Under the pieces are notes generated by a model, which had not been told where the DNA came from, did not search any database, and worked only from the letters and a program-made list of their open reading frames with translations. Position numbers and translations under genes: made by a program. A stretch of DNA of 21,096 nucleotides from an uncultured Synechococcus sp. (lineage in GTDB: Bacteria > Cyanobacteriota > Cyanobacteriia > PCC-6307 > Cyanobiaceae), in assembly GCA_913020095.1 (NCBI GenBank), contig CAJWAH010000004.1, positions 1 to 21,096 of the forward strand, written 5' to 3'. This document shows, piece after piece, positions 14,780-21,096 of the stretch. Each line of letters opens with the position of its first letter. The first letter of the stretch is position 1.

Positions 14780-15438
14780 TGGAAGCAGGGGTGCGCCGCG
14801 GCGACCCCTCTGGCCTGTGTGATTCACTGCGGCAATCGCCCTTGCTCGCGGTGTTGCGACCAGGCTCGCCAGCGCAAGCGCAGCGTCAGATTGATGCTGT
14901 TGCCGCCGCTGGCTTTCATCACGTCGAACTGGCTTGGAGCCAGGAGCCTTGGTGGTTAGAGCTGCTGCAGACCCTGCCAAACCAATGGCCTGAACTGCGT
15001 TTTGGCGTAGCCGGCGTGCGTTGGGCAGAGCAGTTAGTGGTCGCCCACGCGCAGGGTTTGCGCTTTGCGATGTCGCCGATCAGCTGCCCGCTGATGTGGG
15101 AGCAAGCCGATGCGTTGGAGTTAACCCTGGTGCCCGGGGTGTTCAGTCCAACTGAGGTGCATCGCGCGGGCGCTCGCGGAGCGGTGAAATTGTTTCCCGC
15201 GGCCAGCCTGGGACCCTCTTATTGGCGTCAGCTTCGCGGGCCGATGGCACCACTGCCGTTTTGTATTGCTGCCGGTGGGCTTCGCCCTGCAGATCTCAGT
15301 GCCTGGTTTGCATCTGGGGTGGAAGCCGTGGCTCTGGGATCCACGCTGTTTGATCAACAAGACCGGCTGCATGCGGGGCATGCCGAGCAGCTTGAGCCGT
15401 ACTTGCGCGGCATCACCACCAATCAGGAGACGTTGTAG
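14779..15438 (+). CDS. KDPG/KHG aldolase family protein (Eda-like)
   Basis: The 219-residue product is a class I aldolase of the Eda family, which cleaves 2-keto-3-deoxy-6-phosphogluconate (Entner-Doudoroff pathway) or 4-hydroxy-2-oxoglutarate. The Schiff-base lysine is Lys137 in GAVKLFPA (134-141). Glu50 in HHVELAW corresponds to the general acid/base glutamate, LVPGVFSPTE (117-126) and IAAGGLRP (163-170) are the family loops, and ALGSTLF ends the barrel. One difference stands out: the E. coli segment EVTLRT, with substrate-binding Arg49, reads ELAWSQ here, so the arginine is not in place. Trp-rich residues follow (EPWWLELL). The ATG overlaps the ftsH stop (TGATG), suggesting coupling. The fold is secure; KDPG as substrate is likely but not shown. 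Confidence 0.85.
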   Translation: MEAGVRRGDPSGLCDSLRQSPLLAVLRPGSPAQAQRQIDAVAAAGFHHVELAWSQEPWWLELLQTLPNQWPELRFGVAGVRWAEQLVVAHAQGLRFAMSPISCPLMWEQADALELTLVPGVFSPTEVHRAGARGAVKLFPAASLGPSYWRQLRGPMAPLPFCIAAGGLRPADLSAWFASGVEAVALGSTLFDQQDRLHAGHAEQLEPYLRGITTNQETL

Positions 15439-15486
15439 ATCTGAGTCTCAGGTGTTACATCTGGGAATGACCTATATCTGCGAGCC

Positions 15487-16092
15487 ATGGCAGAGCTCAA
15501 AGTCAAGCTCAGCGACAAGGCTCTCTCTCTGATCGCTCAGCTCCAGAAAGAGATCTTCAATCGTCGCCGTAAGAAGGTGACCCCCTCAGGAGTGGTTGAG
15601 ACTCTTGTGGAGTCCGCCGCGAAGTCTCAAAGCGACAAGCGTTTCGCCACATCGTGGAAAAACCTTGTTGTTGATATCGAAAAGGCCGCCAAGTTGGCCA
15701 ATCAGCACGGCAGCAAGCCCAACAACCTCAGCGATGAGGAATGGGCCATGGTGTTGAGCCATCGCACCCGTCCGGCCAAGACCGGCAATGTGAAGGCCAA
15801 AACCACAACCACCCGCCGAGCTGTTGCCAAGAAAGCAGCTCCTAAAAAGGCAGCTCCTAAAAAGGCAGCCGCCAAAAAGACAACAGCCAAAAAGGCAACC
15901 ACCACCAAGGTGACCCGCAAGGCCGCCGCTAAGCCGGCGGCTCGCAAGACCGCACGGGCCGCATCGCCTGCGAAGGCCAAGCGTTCCACCGGTTCGGTTG
16001 CCAAGCGGATGGCCAAAGCAGCCAGCAAGTTGGGTTCTGGCGCCGCAACCTCCAGCAATGGAGTGGGCAGCGCAACCGCAACCCTTAGCTGA
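15487..16092 (+). CDS. Lysine/alanine-rich histone H1-like DNA-binding candidate
   Basis: The 201-residue product has two parts. Residues 1-95 form a folded-looking domain: LKVKLSD then two helices (KALSLIAQLQKEI; TPSGVVETLVESAA), a strand-helix-helix pattern like ribbon-helix-helix DNA-binding proteins, followed by a charged helix (WKNLVVDIEKAAKL) and NNLSDEEWAMVLSHR. Residues 100-185 are very basic and built of Lys, Ala, Thr and Pro with pentapeptide repeats KAAPK, KAAPK, KAAAK, KTTAK, as in eukaryotic H1 tails and bacterial AlgP/Hc1-like proteins. This suggests a nucleoid-associated or RNA-binding role. A TATATC stretch 8 nt before the ATG hints at its own promoter with a short leader. It is convergent with aroC, 11 bp apart. 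The name is structural analogy; the ribbon-helix-helix reading is inference. Confidence 0.78.
   Translation: MAELKVKLSDKALSLIAQLQKEIFNRRRKKVTPSGVVETLVESAAKSQSDKRFATSWKNLVVDIEKAAKLANQHGSKPNNLSDEEWAMVLSHRTRPAKTGNVKAKTTTTRRAVAKKAAPKKAAPKKAAAKKTTAKKATTTKVTRKAAAKPAARKTARAASPAKAKRSTGSVAKRMAKAASKLGSGAATSSNGVGSATATLS
15832..15891 (+). repeat. 15-bp in-frame tandem repeat coding KAAPK-type pentapeptides
   Basis: Four consecutive 15-bp units encode KAAPK, KAAPK, KAAAK and KTTAK. The first two are nearly identical at DNA level (AAGCAGCTCCTAAA / AAGGCAGCTCCTAAA), suggesting slippage-type expansion; the others have diverged. Confidence 0.8.
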
Positions 16093-16103
16093 ACCAGTTC
16101 AGC

Positions 16104-17186
16104 TCAACCGCACTGGCCGCGTTGGCGTAGAGCGTGATCAGCGAGCACCAGGGCCACCATGGCTTCCACCATGGGCACGGCCCTGGGCAGCACGCAGGGA
16201 TCGTGGCGTCCTTTCGCTGCCAGTGTTGTGGCCTCGCCACTGGCGTTGATTGTTTGTTGTTCTTTGCGGATCGTGGCGGTTGGCTTGAAAGCCACCCGCA
16301 GCACGATCGGCTCCCCATTACTGATTCCGCCTTGGATCCCACCGGAATTGTTGGTGGCGGTGTGCAAGCTGCCGTCGCTGGTGGGCAGGAATGCATCGTT
16401 GTGCTGGCTTCCCAGCAGGGTGGTGCCAGCAAAGCCCGAACCAATCTCAAAGCCTTTGGTGGCCGGCAGTGACATCACGGCCTTGGCGAGATCGGCCTCC
16501 AACTTGTCGAAGACCGGCATTCCCAGCCCCGTGGGTGGCCGGCGCACCACGCATTCGATGACCCCGCCGCAGGAGTCGCCATCACGCCCGATGGACTCAA
16601 TGCGCTCGATCATTTGCTCTGCCATGGCGGCATCAGGGCAGCGCACGATGTTGGACTCCACCGCCTCCAGCGTGGGCACGGCTGGATCGATGGTGGCTTC
16701 CAGGGTGTGGATGCGTTTCACCCAGGCCAGCACTTCGGTGCCATGCAGCTGCTGGAGCATTTGCTTGGCAATGGCTCCAGCGGCCACGCGGCCGATGGTT
16801 TCACGCGCTGAAGCCCTGCCGCCGCCGCTGCGGGCCTGGATGCCGTACTTGCTTTGGTAGGTGGCATCGGCGTGGGAGGGCCGAAAGGCCACCTGCATTT
16901 CCTTGTAATCGCCAGGTCGCTGGTCTTTGTTGCGCACCACCATGGCAATCGGGGTGCCGAGGCTGACCCCATCGAGCAGACCGCTGAGCGCTTCAACGCG
17001 GTCATCCTCTTTGCGCGGGGTCGTGATCTTGCTTTGACCAGGCTTACGCCGGTCCAGTTCGGCTTGGACCGCCTCGATGTCGATGGCTAAGCGCGGAGGA
17101 CACCCATCGACGATCACGCCAACACCGCCGCCGTGGGATTCCCCAAACGTGCTGATGCGGAAGAGATGGCCGAAACTGCTGCCCAT
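16104..17186 (-). CDS. aroC: Chorismate synthase
   Basis: The 360-residue product makes chorismate from 5-enolpyruvylshikimate 3-phosphate, the last step of the shikimate pathway, using reduced [23 protein letters not shown] (14-33) holds signature 1. [14 protein letters not shown] (102-115) and [20 protein letters not shown] (121-140) are signatures 2 and 3, and [16 protein letters not shown] and [13 protein letters not shown] lie in the C-terminal half. The length is typical. The frame stays open 321 nt further upstream, but the ATG before GSSFGHLFR is the family start and the extension overlaps the divergent SMP-30 gene. Promoter elements should lie in 17187-17321. The C-terminal tail [13 protein letters not shown] is ordinary. 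Confidence 0.96.
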   Translation of the reverse strand: MGSSFGHLFRISTFGESHGGGVGVIVDGCPPRLAIDIEAVQAELDRRKPGQSKITTPRKEDDRVEALSGLLDGVSLGTPIAMVVRNKDQRPGDYKEMQVAFRPSHADATYQSKYGIQARSGGGRASARETIGRVAAGAIAKQMLQQLHGTEVLAWVKRIHTLEATIDPAVPTLEAVESNIVRCPDAAMAEQMIERIESIGRDGDSCGGVIECVVRRPPTGLGMPVFDKLEADLAKAVMSLPATKGFEIGSGFAGTTLLGSQHNDAFLPTSDGSLHTATNNSGGIQGGISNGEPIVLRVAFKPTATIRKEQQTINASGEATTLAAKGRHDPCVLPRAVPMVEAMVALVLADHALRQRGQCG

Positions 17187-17321
17187 GGCCAGCTGAAACT
17201 GCACCGAGCGTACGGGCCAGAGCGCGTCATGGGTTTGTTTGTTTCCTGAATCCTTCTGGAGAGCCTCCAAGGGCTTGTCCAAGGCTGGACACAATGGAAT
17301 GAGATCCAGCGGGCTTCGCTC
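17187..17321. other. Divergent intergenic region between aroC and the SMP-30 family gene
   Basis: This 135-bp gap, the longest without a gene in the window, separates two divergent starts and must contain both promoters. I see no strong sigma-70 pair, inverted repeat operator, riboswitch or small frame in it. Confidence 0.5.
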
Positions 17322-18221
17322 ATGGATGTCTCCGTTGTCCGCCCGCTTCAGGCGCACTGTGTTCTGCCGGCTGGAGCCCATTTGGGTGAGGGTCCCCACT
17401 GGTGGGCCGAGCGCTCCCAGTTGCTGTGGGTGGATATCGAGTCTTCGCGAATCGGACTCTTTGATCCCCACAGTGGCCACAACAGCTTCATCGATGTGGG
17501 GTGCCATGTCGGCTGTGTGGTGCCCACAGCCAGTGGCGATCTCCTGGCGGCGACAGCAGACGGTTTTTTGCGGGTGGAGCCCACCAGTGGTAAGCGCTCA
17601 CTGCTGCACCACCCCGAGGCCCACTGCCTCGATAACCGCTTCAATGACGGCAAGTGCGACCCCTGGGGCCGGCTTTGGGCCGGAACGATGCACTACGAGT
17701 TCGCCACCGGTGCTGCAGCGCTTTGGCGTTTGGACACCAACCTGCAATCACGCCTCATGCGTTCTGGCGTGACCATCTCCAATGGGTTGGCTTGGAGCGC
17801 TGATCGGCGCTGGCTGTATTTCATTGATTCCCCAACGCTGCAGGTGTTGCGATTCGCCTTGGATGAGCAGGGCGATCCCCTTGATGAGGGCACGGTGTGT
17901 GTGGAGATCCCGGCAGCCTGGAACTGTGTGCCTGACGGCATGACCATCGATGCTGAGGGCATGCTCTGGATTGCCCTGCACGACGGTTCGGCGGTCACCC
18001 GTTGGGATCCAGCTAGTGGTGAGCAGCTGGCCAGCGTGGAGATGCCCTGCAGCAAAGTCACCTCCTGCTGCTTTGGCGGAGCGAATCTCGATCAGTTGTT
18101 CATCACCACGGCCCGTCACCAGCTCGCTCCCGATCAACTGGAGCAGCAACCCTTAGCTGGAGGCTTGTTTGTGGCTGAGGTGGGTGTGGCTGGCTTGCCA
18201 GCCCATACGTTTGCGGGGTGA
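17322..18221 (+). CDS. SMP-30/gluconolactonase/LRE-like family protein
   Basis: This is a 299-residue six-bladed beta-propeller. Expected single-metal ligands are visible: Glu23 in LGEGPHW, Asn154 in TISNGLAWS and Asp205 in [28 protein letters not shown] (105-123) is the substrate-side loop typical of the family. Members hydrolyse sugar lactones such as glucono-1,5-lactone, or other lactones and phosphoesters, using Ca, Zn or Mn. There is no signal peptide, so it is cytoplasmic. The substrate is not determined by sequence. It is divergent from aroC and convergent with the manganese transporter, 9 bp between stops. Together with the Eda-like gene 2 kb away it could serve sugar-acid metabolism, but no operon links them. 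It is rich in cysteine (10 or so residues), which is unusual for the family. Confidence 0.85.
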   Translation: MDVSVVRPLQAHCVLPAGAHLGEGPHWWAERSQLLWVDIESSRIGLFDPHSGHNSFIDVGCHVGCVVPTASGDLLAATADGFLRVEPTSGKRSLLHHPEAHCLDNRFNDGKCDPWGRLWAGTMHYEFATGAAALWRLDTNLQSRLMRSGVTISNGLAWSADRRWLYFIDSPTLQVLRFALDEQGDPLDEGTVCVEIPAAWNCVPDGMTIDAEGMLWIALHDGSAVTRWDPASGEQLASVEMPCSKVTSCCFGGANLDQLFITTARHQLAPDQLEQQPLAGGLFVAEVGVAGLPAHTFAG

Positions 18222-18237
18222 CGCCTGGCCTCAGGCG
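18222..18237. terminator. Possible bidirectional hairpin between convergent genes
   Basis: CGCCTG (18222-18227) and CAGGCG (18232-18237) pair across a 4-nt loop, spanning the 9-bp gap and the permease stop. The stem is short and no T tract follows, so termination is only a guess. Confidence 0.3.
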
Positions 18238-19073
18238 CCAATTTCTGGGTGTTGGCGAAAGATGCCGTGACGCGGTGCGAACAGGAAAGCCAACAAGAAC
18301 AAGCCGGTTTGCACCAGAACGATGCAGCCGGCGGTGGAGCTATCGCTCCAGTAGCTGATGATCACCCCCAGCAGGCTGGCGAGCACGCTGCTGGTGATGG
18401 CCAGCAGGGTCATGCGATCAAAGCGGTCGGTGAGCAGGTAGGCCGTGGCGCCAGGGGTCACCAGCATCGCCACCACCAGGATGATTCCCACGCTTTGCAA
18501 GCCCGCCACCGCTGCCAGCGACAGCACCGAGAGCAGCACGTAGTGCAACAGCCCGGTGTTGATCCCGATCGAGCGCGCGTGGGTGGGATCAAAACAGAAC
18601 AGCAACAGGTCGCGGCGCAGTAGCAGCAGCACAGCCACCACCAGCGCCGAGATCAGCAGGGTTTGCTGGATGTCGGCCTGGGAGATGCCGAGCACATTGC
18701 CAAACAGGATGTGGGTGAGGTCGATGTTGCTGCGGGTCTTGGAGACCAGCACCAAGCCCAAGGCAAAAAATCCGGTGAACACCAGTCCAATCACGGTGTC
18801 TTCTTTCACCCTGGATTTCTGTTTGACAAAACCGATCGCCGTTACCGAGCCAACACCAAACACAAAAGCCCCCAGCGAGAACGGCAACCCCAGGGCATAG
18901 GCCAACACCACCCCAGGCAGCACCGCATGGGAGACGGCATCCCCCATCAAGGCCCAGCCTTTGAGGGTCATGTAACAAGACAGCAGGCCGCAGACCCCGC
19001 CAACCAGAGCGCTGACCAACAGGGCCCTGACCATGAAGTCGTGGCTTAAGGGCTCCAGCAGCCAGGTGATCAT
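18231..19073 (-). CDS. mntB: Manganese ABC transporter, membrane permease
   Basis: The 280-residue polytopic protein of the ABC-3 (ZnuB/MntB/TroC) family has about eight hydrophobic helices. Family landmarks include MTLKGWALMGDAVSHAVLPG (35-54) in the early cytoplasmic loop, VKEDTVIGLVFTGFFALGLV (89-108), HILFGNVLGIS and the GLQSVGIILVVAMLVTPGAT block (about 196-215). Two copies would form the channel with two MntA ATPases. Its ATG overlaps the ATPase stop (ATGA), so it is coupled as the last gene of the operon. Sequence alone does not separate Mn from Zn permeases; the manganese assignment comes from the binding protein encoded upstream. Confidence 0.9.
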   Translation of the reverse strand: MITWLLEPLSHDFMVRALLVSALVGGVCGLLSCYMTLKGWALMGDAVSHAVLPGVVLAYALGLPFSLGAFVFGVGSVTAIGFVKQKSRVKEDTVIGLVFTGFFALGLVLVSKTRSNIDLTHILFGNVLGISQADIQQTLLISALVVAVLLLLRRDLLLFCFDPTHARSIGINTGLLHYVLLSVLSLAAVAGLQSVGIILVVAMLVTPGATAYLLTDRFDRMTLLAITSSVLASLLGVIISYWSDSSTAGCIVLVQTGLFLLAFLFAPRHGIFRQHPEIGA

Positions 19074-19828
19074 GGCTCGGGTTCCTCAGCTGAACTGGGC
19101 CCCGTCAGCAGGTTGGGAGGCATGCCGCCAAAGGTGAGTGCCAGGTTCTCCGGCGTGAACACCTCGGATGTCTCGCCGTAGGCGAGCACGGTCTTGTTGA
19201 TCAGAACCACCAGATCGCAGAAGTCGCGCACATGGCTGAGGTCGTGGGTGGAGATCAAAATCGTGCGCCCATCGCGGCGTAGCTGCAGGAACAGCTCAGC
19301 CATCAGCTTTTCGGTGCGCACATCCACCCCGTTGAAGGGTTCATCAAGCAACAGCACCGAGGCCCTTTGGGCGATGGCCCTGGCCAAAAAGGCGCGCTTG
19401 CGCTGGCCGCCGGAGAGGGAGCCGATCGGCCGATGGCGTAACTCCAGCAGCTCCACCCGCTCGAGGGCATCGCGCACGGCGACGCGATCGGATTGGCGCG
19501 GGATGCGCAGCAGGTTCATGGCGCCATAGCGGCCCATCATCACCACATCCCACACCGAGACGGGGAAGCCGCAGTCGATGCTTTCGCTTTGCGGCACATA
19601 GGCCACCGCCTGCTCTCGCTGGGCTTGGGCCACGCGCTGCCCATTGATGCGGATGCGGCCGCGGGATGGCCGCACAAAACCGGTGAGTGCTTTGAACAGG
19701 GTCGACTTACCAGCCCCGTTCATCCCCACAAGGCCGCAGATGCTGCCAGCGGGGAGATGCAGGCTGGCGTCATAAAGGGCAACGCGGCCGTTGTAATCAA
19801 CGCAGACCTGATCGGCTTCGATGCGCAT
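19070..19828 (-). CDS. mntA: Manganese ABC transporter, ATP-binding protein
   Basis: The 252-residue ABC ATPase powers Mn uptake. Walker A is GMNGAGKST (35-43), the Q-loop VPQSESID (78-85), the signature LSGGQRKRAFLARAI (138-152), Walker B VLLLDEPFNGVD (158-169) and the H-loop histidine His195 in STHDLSHV. GVDVRTEKLMAELFLQLRRD follows, as in the metal-type (MntA/ZnuC/TroB) subfamily. The ATG overlaps the binding-protein stop by one base and the stop overlaps the permease start, so the three subunits are made in a coupled series. The C-terminal tail (LTGPSSAEEPEP) is short and acidic. Confidence 0.93.
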   Translation of the reverse strand: MRIEADQVCVDYNGRVALYDASLHLPAGSICGLVGMNGAGKSTLFKALTGFVRPSRGRIRINGQRVAQAQREQAVAYVPQSESIDCGFPVSVWDVVMMGRYGAMNLLRIPRQSDRVAVRDALERVELLELRHRPIGSLSGGQRKRAFLARAIAQRASVLLLDEPFNGVDVRTEKLMAELFLQLRRDGRTILISTHDLSHVRDFCDLVVLINKTVLAYGETSEVFTPENLALTFGGMPPNLLTGPSSAEEPEP

Positions 19829-20760
19829 CAGCGCTCACCTCCTTCGCTGCCGAGTCCGCGCCGGATCAGATTGACGTTGTGGCGTTGCAGATCAAGCAAG
19901 CTGGCGGCCGGGCCGTCGCTGCCCGAAAGGGAATCCACATAGAACGTACCGCCAAAGCGGGCGCCTGAGGCCTTGGCGACTTCCCGTTGGGCCTTATCGC
20001 TGACGGTGCTTTCACAAAAAATCGCCGGCACTTGGCGTTGCTTGATGGTGGTGATCAGCTGTGCCATGCGTCTTGGGGTGACTTGGCTTTCAGCATTGAC
20101 AGGCCAGAGATAGGCCTCCTCGAGGCCGTAATCGTGGGCCAAATAGGAGAACGCTCCTTCGCAGCTGACCAGCAACCGTTGCTCTGGAGGCAGCTCAGCA
20201 AGGGCGCTGCGCAGTTCTTGATCCAGTTGCTGCAGCTGTTGTTTGTAGGTCGCCCCATTGCGGCGGAAGTCCGCAGCACCCTCAGGATCGAGCTGGCTGA
20301 ACCCCTCCACCAAGCCATCGACGTAGCCCATCGCCCGTTGCGGCGACATCCAGGCATGGGGGTTGGGCTTGCCGGCGTAGGCATCGCCCTCAATCAACAG
20401 GGGCTCCATTCCCTGGCTGAGGGTGAGGCGGGGCACATCTCCTGCTGCGCGCAGAAAGCGGTCGGCCCATAGCTCCAGTCCCAGGCCGTTCTCCACCACC
20501 AGATCAGCGCCTGAGGCTTGTTCCAGATCGCTGGGGGTGGGCTCATAGCCATGGATTTCAGCTCCAGGCTTCACGATCGAGCGCACTTGAAGGCGATCTC
20601 CGCCCACCTGGCGGGCCATGTCGGCCAGCACCGTGAAGGTGGTGAGCACCACCGGCTTGTTGTTGCCTTGCTTGGTTGTCTCAAGCTCTGGGCTGGTGGT
20701 GCAGCTCGCCATCAGAGCTGAGCTCAGCAGCGCCATCAACAGCTGTTTGCCGCGTGCCAA
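19828..20760 (-). CDS. mntC: Manganese-binding periplasmic lipoprotein of ABC transporter
   Basis: The 310-residue cluster A-I metal-binding protein captures Mn(II) in the periplasm and delivers it to the permease. It has a signal peptide ending SALMASC with lipobox Cys20, so it is probably membrane-anchored. The metal ligands are His70 (EIHGYEPTPSD), His135 (PNPHAWMSP), Glu201 (SCEGAFSYL) and Asp276 (FYVDSLS). Their spacing (65, 66, 75) equals that of His89, His154, Glu220 and Asp295 as I recall them for Synechocystis MntC. Cys200 and Cys249 likewise fall at the positions of the redox disulfide described there (Cys219-Cys268). The His-rich loop of zinc-binding ZnuA proteins is absent. Manganese is therefore the best reading. 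In photosynthetic cells this feeds the PSII oxygen-evolving cluster. It follows the 67-residue gene by 21 bp. Confidence 0.93.
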   Translation of the reverse strand: MARGKQLLMALLSSALMASCTTSPELETTKQGNNKPVVLTTFTVLADMARQVGGDRLQVRSIVKPGAEIHGYEPTPSDLEQASGADLVVENGLGLELWADRFLRAAGDVPRLTLSQGMEPLLIEGDAYAGKPNPHAWMSPQRAMGYVDGLVEGFSQLDPEGAADFRRNGATYKQQLQQLDQELRSALAELPPEQRLLVSCEGAFSYLAHDYGLEEAYLWPVNAESQVTPRRMAQLITTIKQRQVPAIFCESTVSDKAQREVAKASGARFGGTFYVDSLSGSDGPAASLLDLQRHNVNLIRRGLGSEGGER

Positions 20761-20781
20761 GTGCTGCCGATGAGCCGCTAA

Positions 20782-20985
20782 TCAAGTTAATTCGCCGCCT
20801 GAGCGGTTGAAGTTGTATTCCAGCAGAGCTGCAGCAAAAAGAGATTTGAGCTTGATCAAGCCTTCTTGCTCGCTGGGATCCGGCCCGCCGGGCCAACGCT
20901 CGAGATAGAAGCTCACCGACTTGAGCATTAGCCCAATGGCTTCTTCATTGAGTTCAAATTGAAGCGTCGGGTCCTCCTCTGGCAT
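20782..20985 (-). CDS. Small protein (67 aa) leading the manganese transport operon, unknown function
   Basis: This acidic soluble protein of two predicted helices has LNEEAIGLMLKSVSFYLERWPGG (residues 12-34) and EQEGLIKLKSLFAAALLEYNF (39-59), with a PGGPDPSEQEG turn between. There is no Cys or His-rich metal motif and no signal peptide. It ends 21 nt before the binding-protein start on the same strand and no terminator intervenes, so it is probably co-transcribed with mntC-mntA-mntB. A GAGAGGTGG stretch 10-18 nt before the ATG may be the Shine-Dalgarno. It does not look like a DtxR/MntR or Fur repressor (too small, no helix-turn-helix). I do not recognise the family. Confidence 0.7.
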   Translation of the reverse strand: MPEEDPTLQFELNEEAIGLMLKSVSFYLERWPGGPDPSEQEGLIKLKSLFAAALLEYNFNRSGGELT

Positions 20986-21045
20986 GGATTCCGTCCACCT
21001 CTCTGGCTCTAGTTAAACGTGGCGTGAGGGAGCTCTATCCACAAC

Positions 21046-21073
21046 AAAAAGCCCCCTCCGAGGAGGGGGCTTT
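21046..21073 (-). terminator. Strong rho-independent terminator for a leftward gene beyond the window
   Basis: Read on the minus strand, AGCCCCCTCC and its complement GGAGGGGGCT form a 9-10 bp GC-rich stem that runs straight into TTTTTG (plus-strand A run 21046-21050). The T tract is on the minus side, so it terminates transcription entering from the right, insulating the manganese operon promoter (20986-21045). Confidence 0.9.
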
Positions 21074-21078
21074 CCGAT

Positions 21079-21096
21079 TCAGTTGATCTGAATCGT
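21079..21096 (-). CDS. Possible C-terminal end of a leftward gene (partial)
   Basis: Minus-strand codons at 21096-21079 read TIQIN followed by TGA, 6 nt before the terminator stem. The presence of a strong terminator here demands a gene just outside the window, and this frame is the best candidate for its end. Too short to identify. Confidence 0.3.
   Translation of the reverse strand, partial: TIQIN

Noticed and set aside
15702..16058. Hydrophobic 118-residue minus-strand frame resembling a membrane protein
   Set aside because: Antisense of AAG/GCC-rich Lys-Ala codons gives Leu/Phe/Ala/Val runs automatically; the plus-strand gene explains it.
17187..17507. 107-residue N-terminal extension of chorismate synthase
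   Set aside because: The family starts at the GSSFGHLFR methionine; the extension has no similarity pattern and overlaps the divergent SMP-30 gene.
10404..20520. Recurring GCGCCTGAGG/CCTCAGGCGC decamer-like strings
   Set aside because: The copies at 19961 and about 20508 encode Ala-Ser-Gly-Ala in mntC; recurrence is explained by codon use, not by a dispersed repeat.
1..21096. Mobile elements, CRISPR arrays, toxin-antitoxin or defence systems
   Set aside because: No transposase, integrase, spaced repeat array or recognisable toxin/defence domain is present; composition is even and the genes are core metabolic ones.

Overview
The window looks like chromosomal DNA from a GC-rich unicellular cyanobacterium of the Synechococcus/Cyanobium (picocyanobacterial) group. 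The evidence is a clear psbO (PSII manganese-stabilising protein), a CrtR-type carotene hydroxylase, Ycf20/DUF565, DUF2555 and probable Ycf66 proteins, an MntC-type manganese-binding protein, and densely packed genes with overlapping ends. There is no insertion sequence, CRISPR array, prophage or plasmid marker. This is core genome with a few poorly described small genes.

Layout, left to right. (1) 1-854: leftward Ycf66-like membrane protein with a long acidic tail, cut by the window edge, divergent from tRNA-Leu(UAG). (2) 1049-2724: rightward exported HExxH protein and crtR. (3) 2726-3912: leftward set of a 40-residue membrane protein, a creatininase-family amidohydrolase and gatC. (4) 3963-5606: rightward 3-methyladenine DNA glycosylase and pyrB. 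(5) 5586-7469: leftward ycf20 and type II NADH dehydrogenase. (6) 7567-8076: rightward YkuD-like protein. (7) 8196-8924: leftward tRNA-Ala(CGC), a 127-residue exported or anchored protein and a 66-residue protein. (8) 8953-10445: rightward DUF2555 gene and coaBC, with a convergent 107-residue protein. (9) 10831-16092: long rightward run psbO, sat, ftsH, eda-like aldolase and a lysine-rich histone-H1-like protein. (10) 16104-17186: leftward aroC, divergent from an SMP-30/gluconolactonase-family gene (17322-18221). (11) 18231-20985: leftward manganese ABC transporter (binding protein, ATPase, permease) preceded by a 67-residue gene. (12) A strong leftward terminator near 21046-21073 closes a gene lying mostly beyond the right edge.

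Several genes fit one physiology. PsbO protects the Mn4CaO5 cluster, the Mnt transporter supplies manganese, FtsH-type proteases turn over damaged PSII subunits in cyanobacteria, CrtR makes zeaxanthin, and NDH-2 oxidises NAD(P)H. The aldolase and the gluconolactonase-like protein could belong to a gluconate or Entner-Doudoroff branch, but the aldolase has a changed substrate-binding position. There are no intergenic stretches above 300 bases; the largest are about 135 bp (17187-17321) and 119 bp (8077-8195). I found no clear multi-gene novel system. The best candidates for new biology are the H1-like protein at 15487, the exported HExxH protein at 1049, the 40-residue membrane protein at 3790 and the small gene leading the manganese operon.
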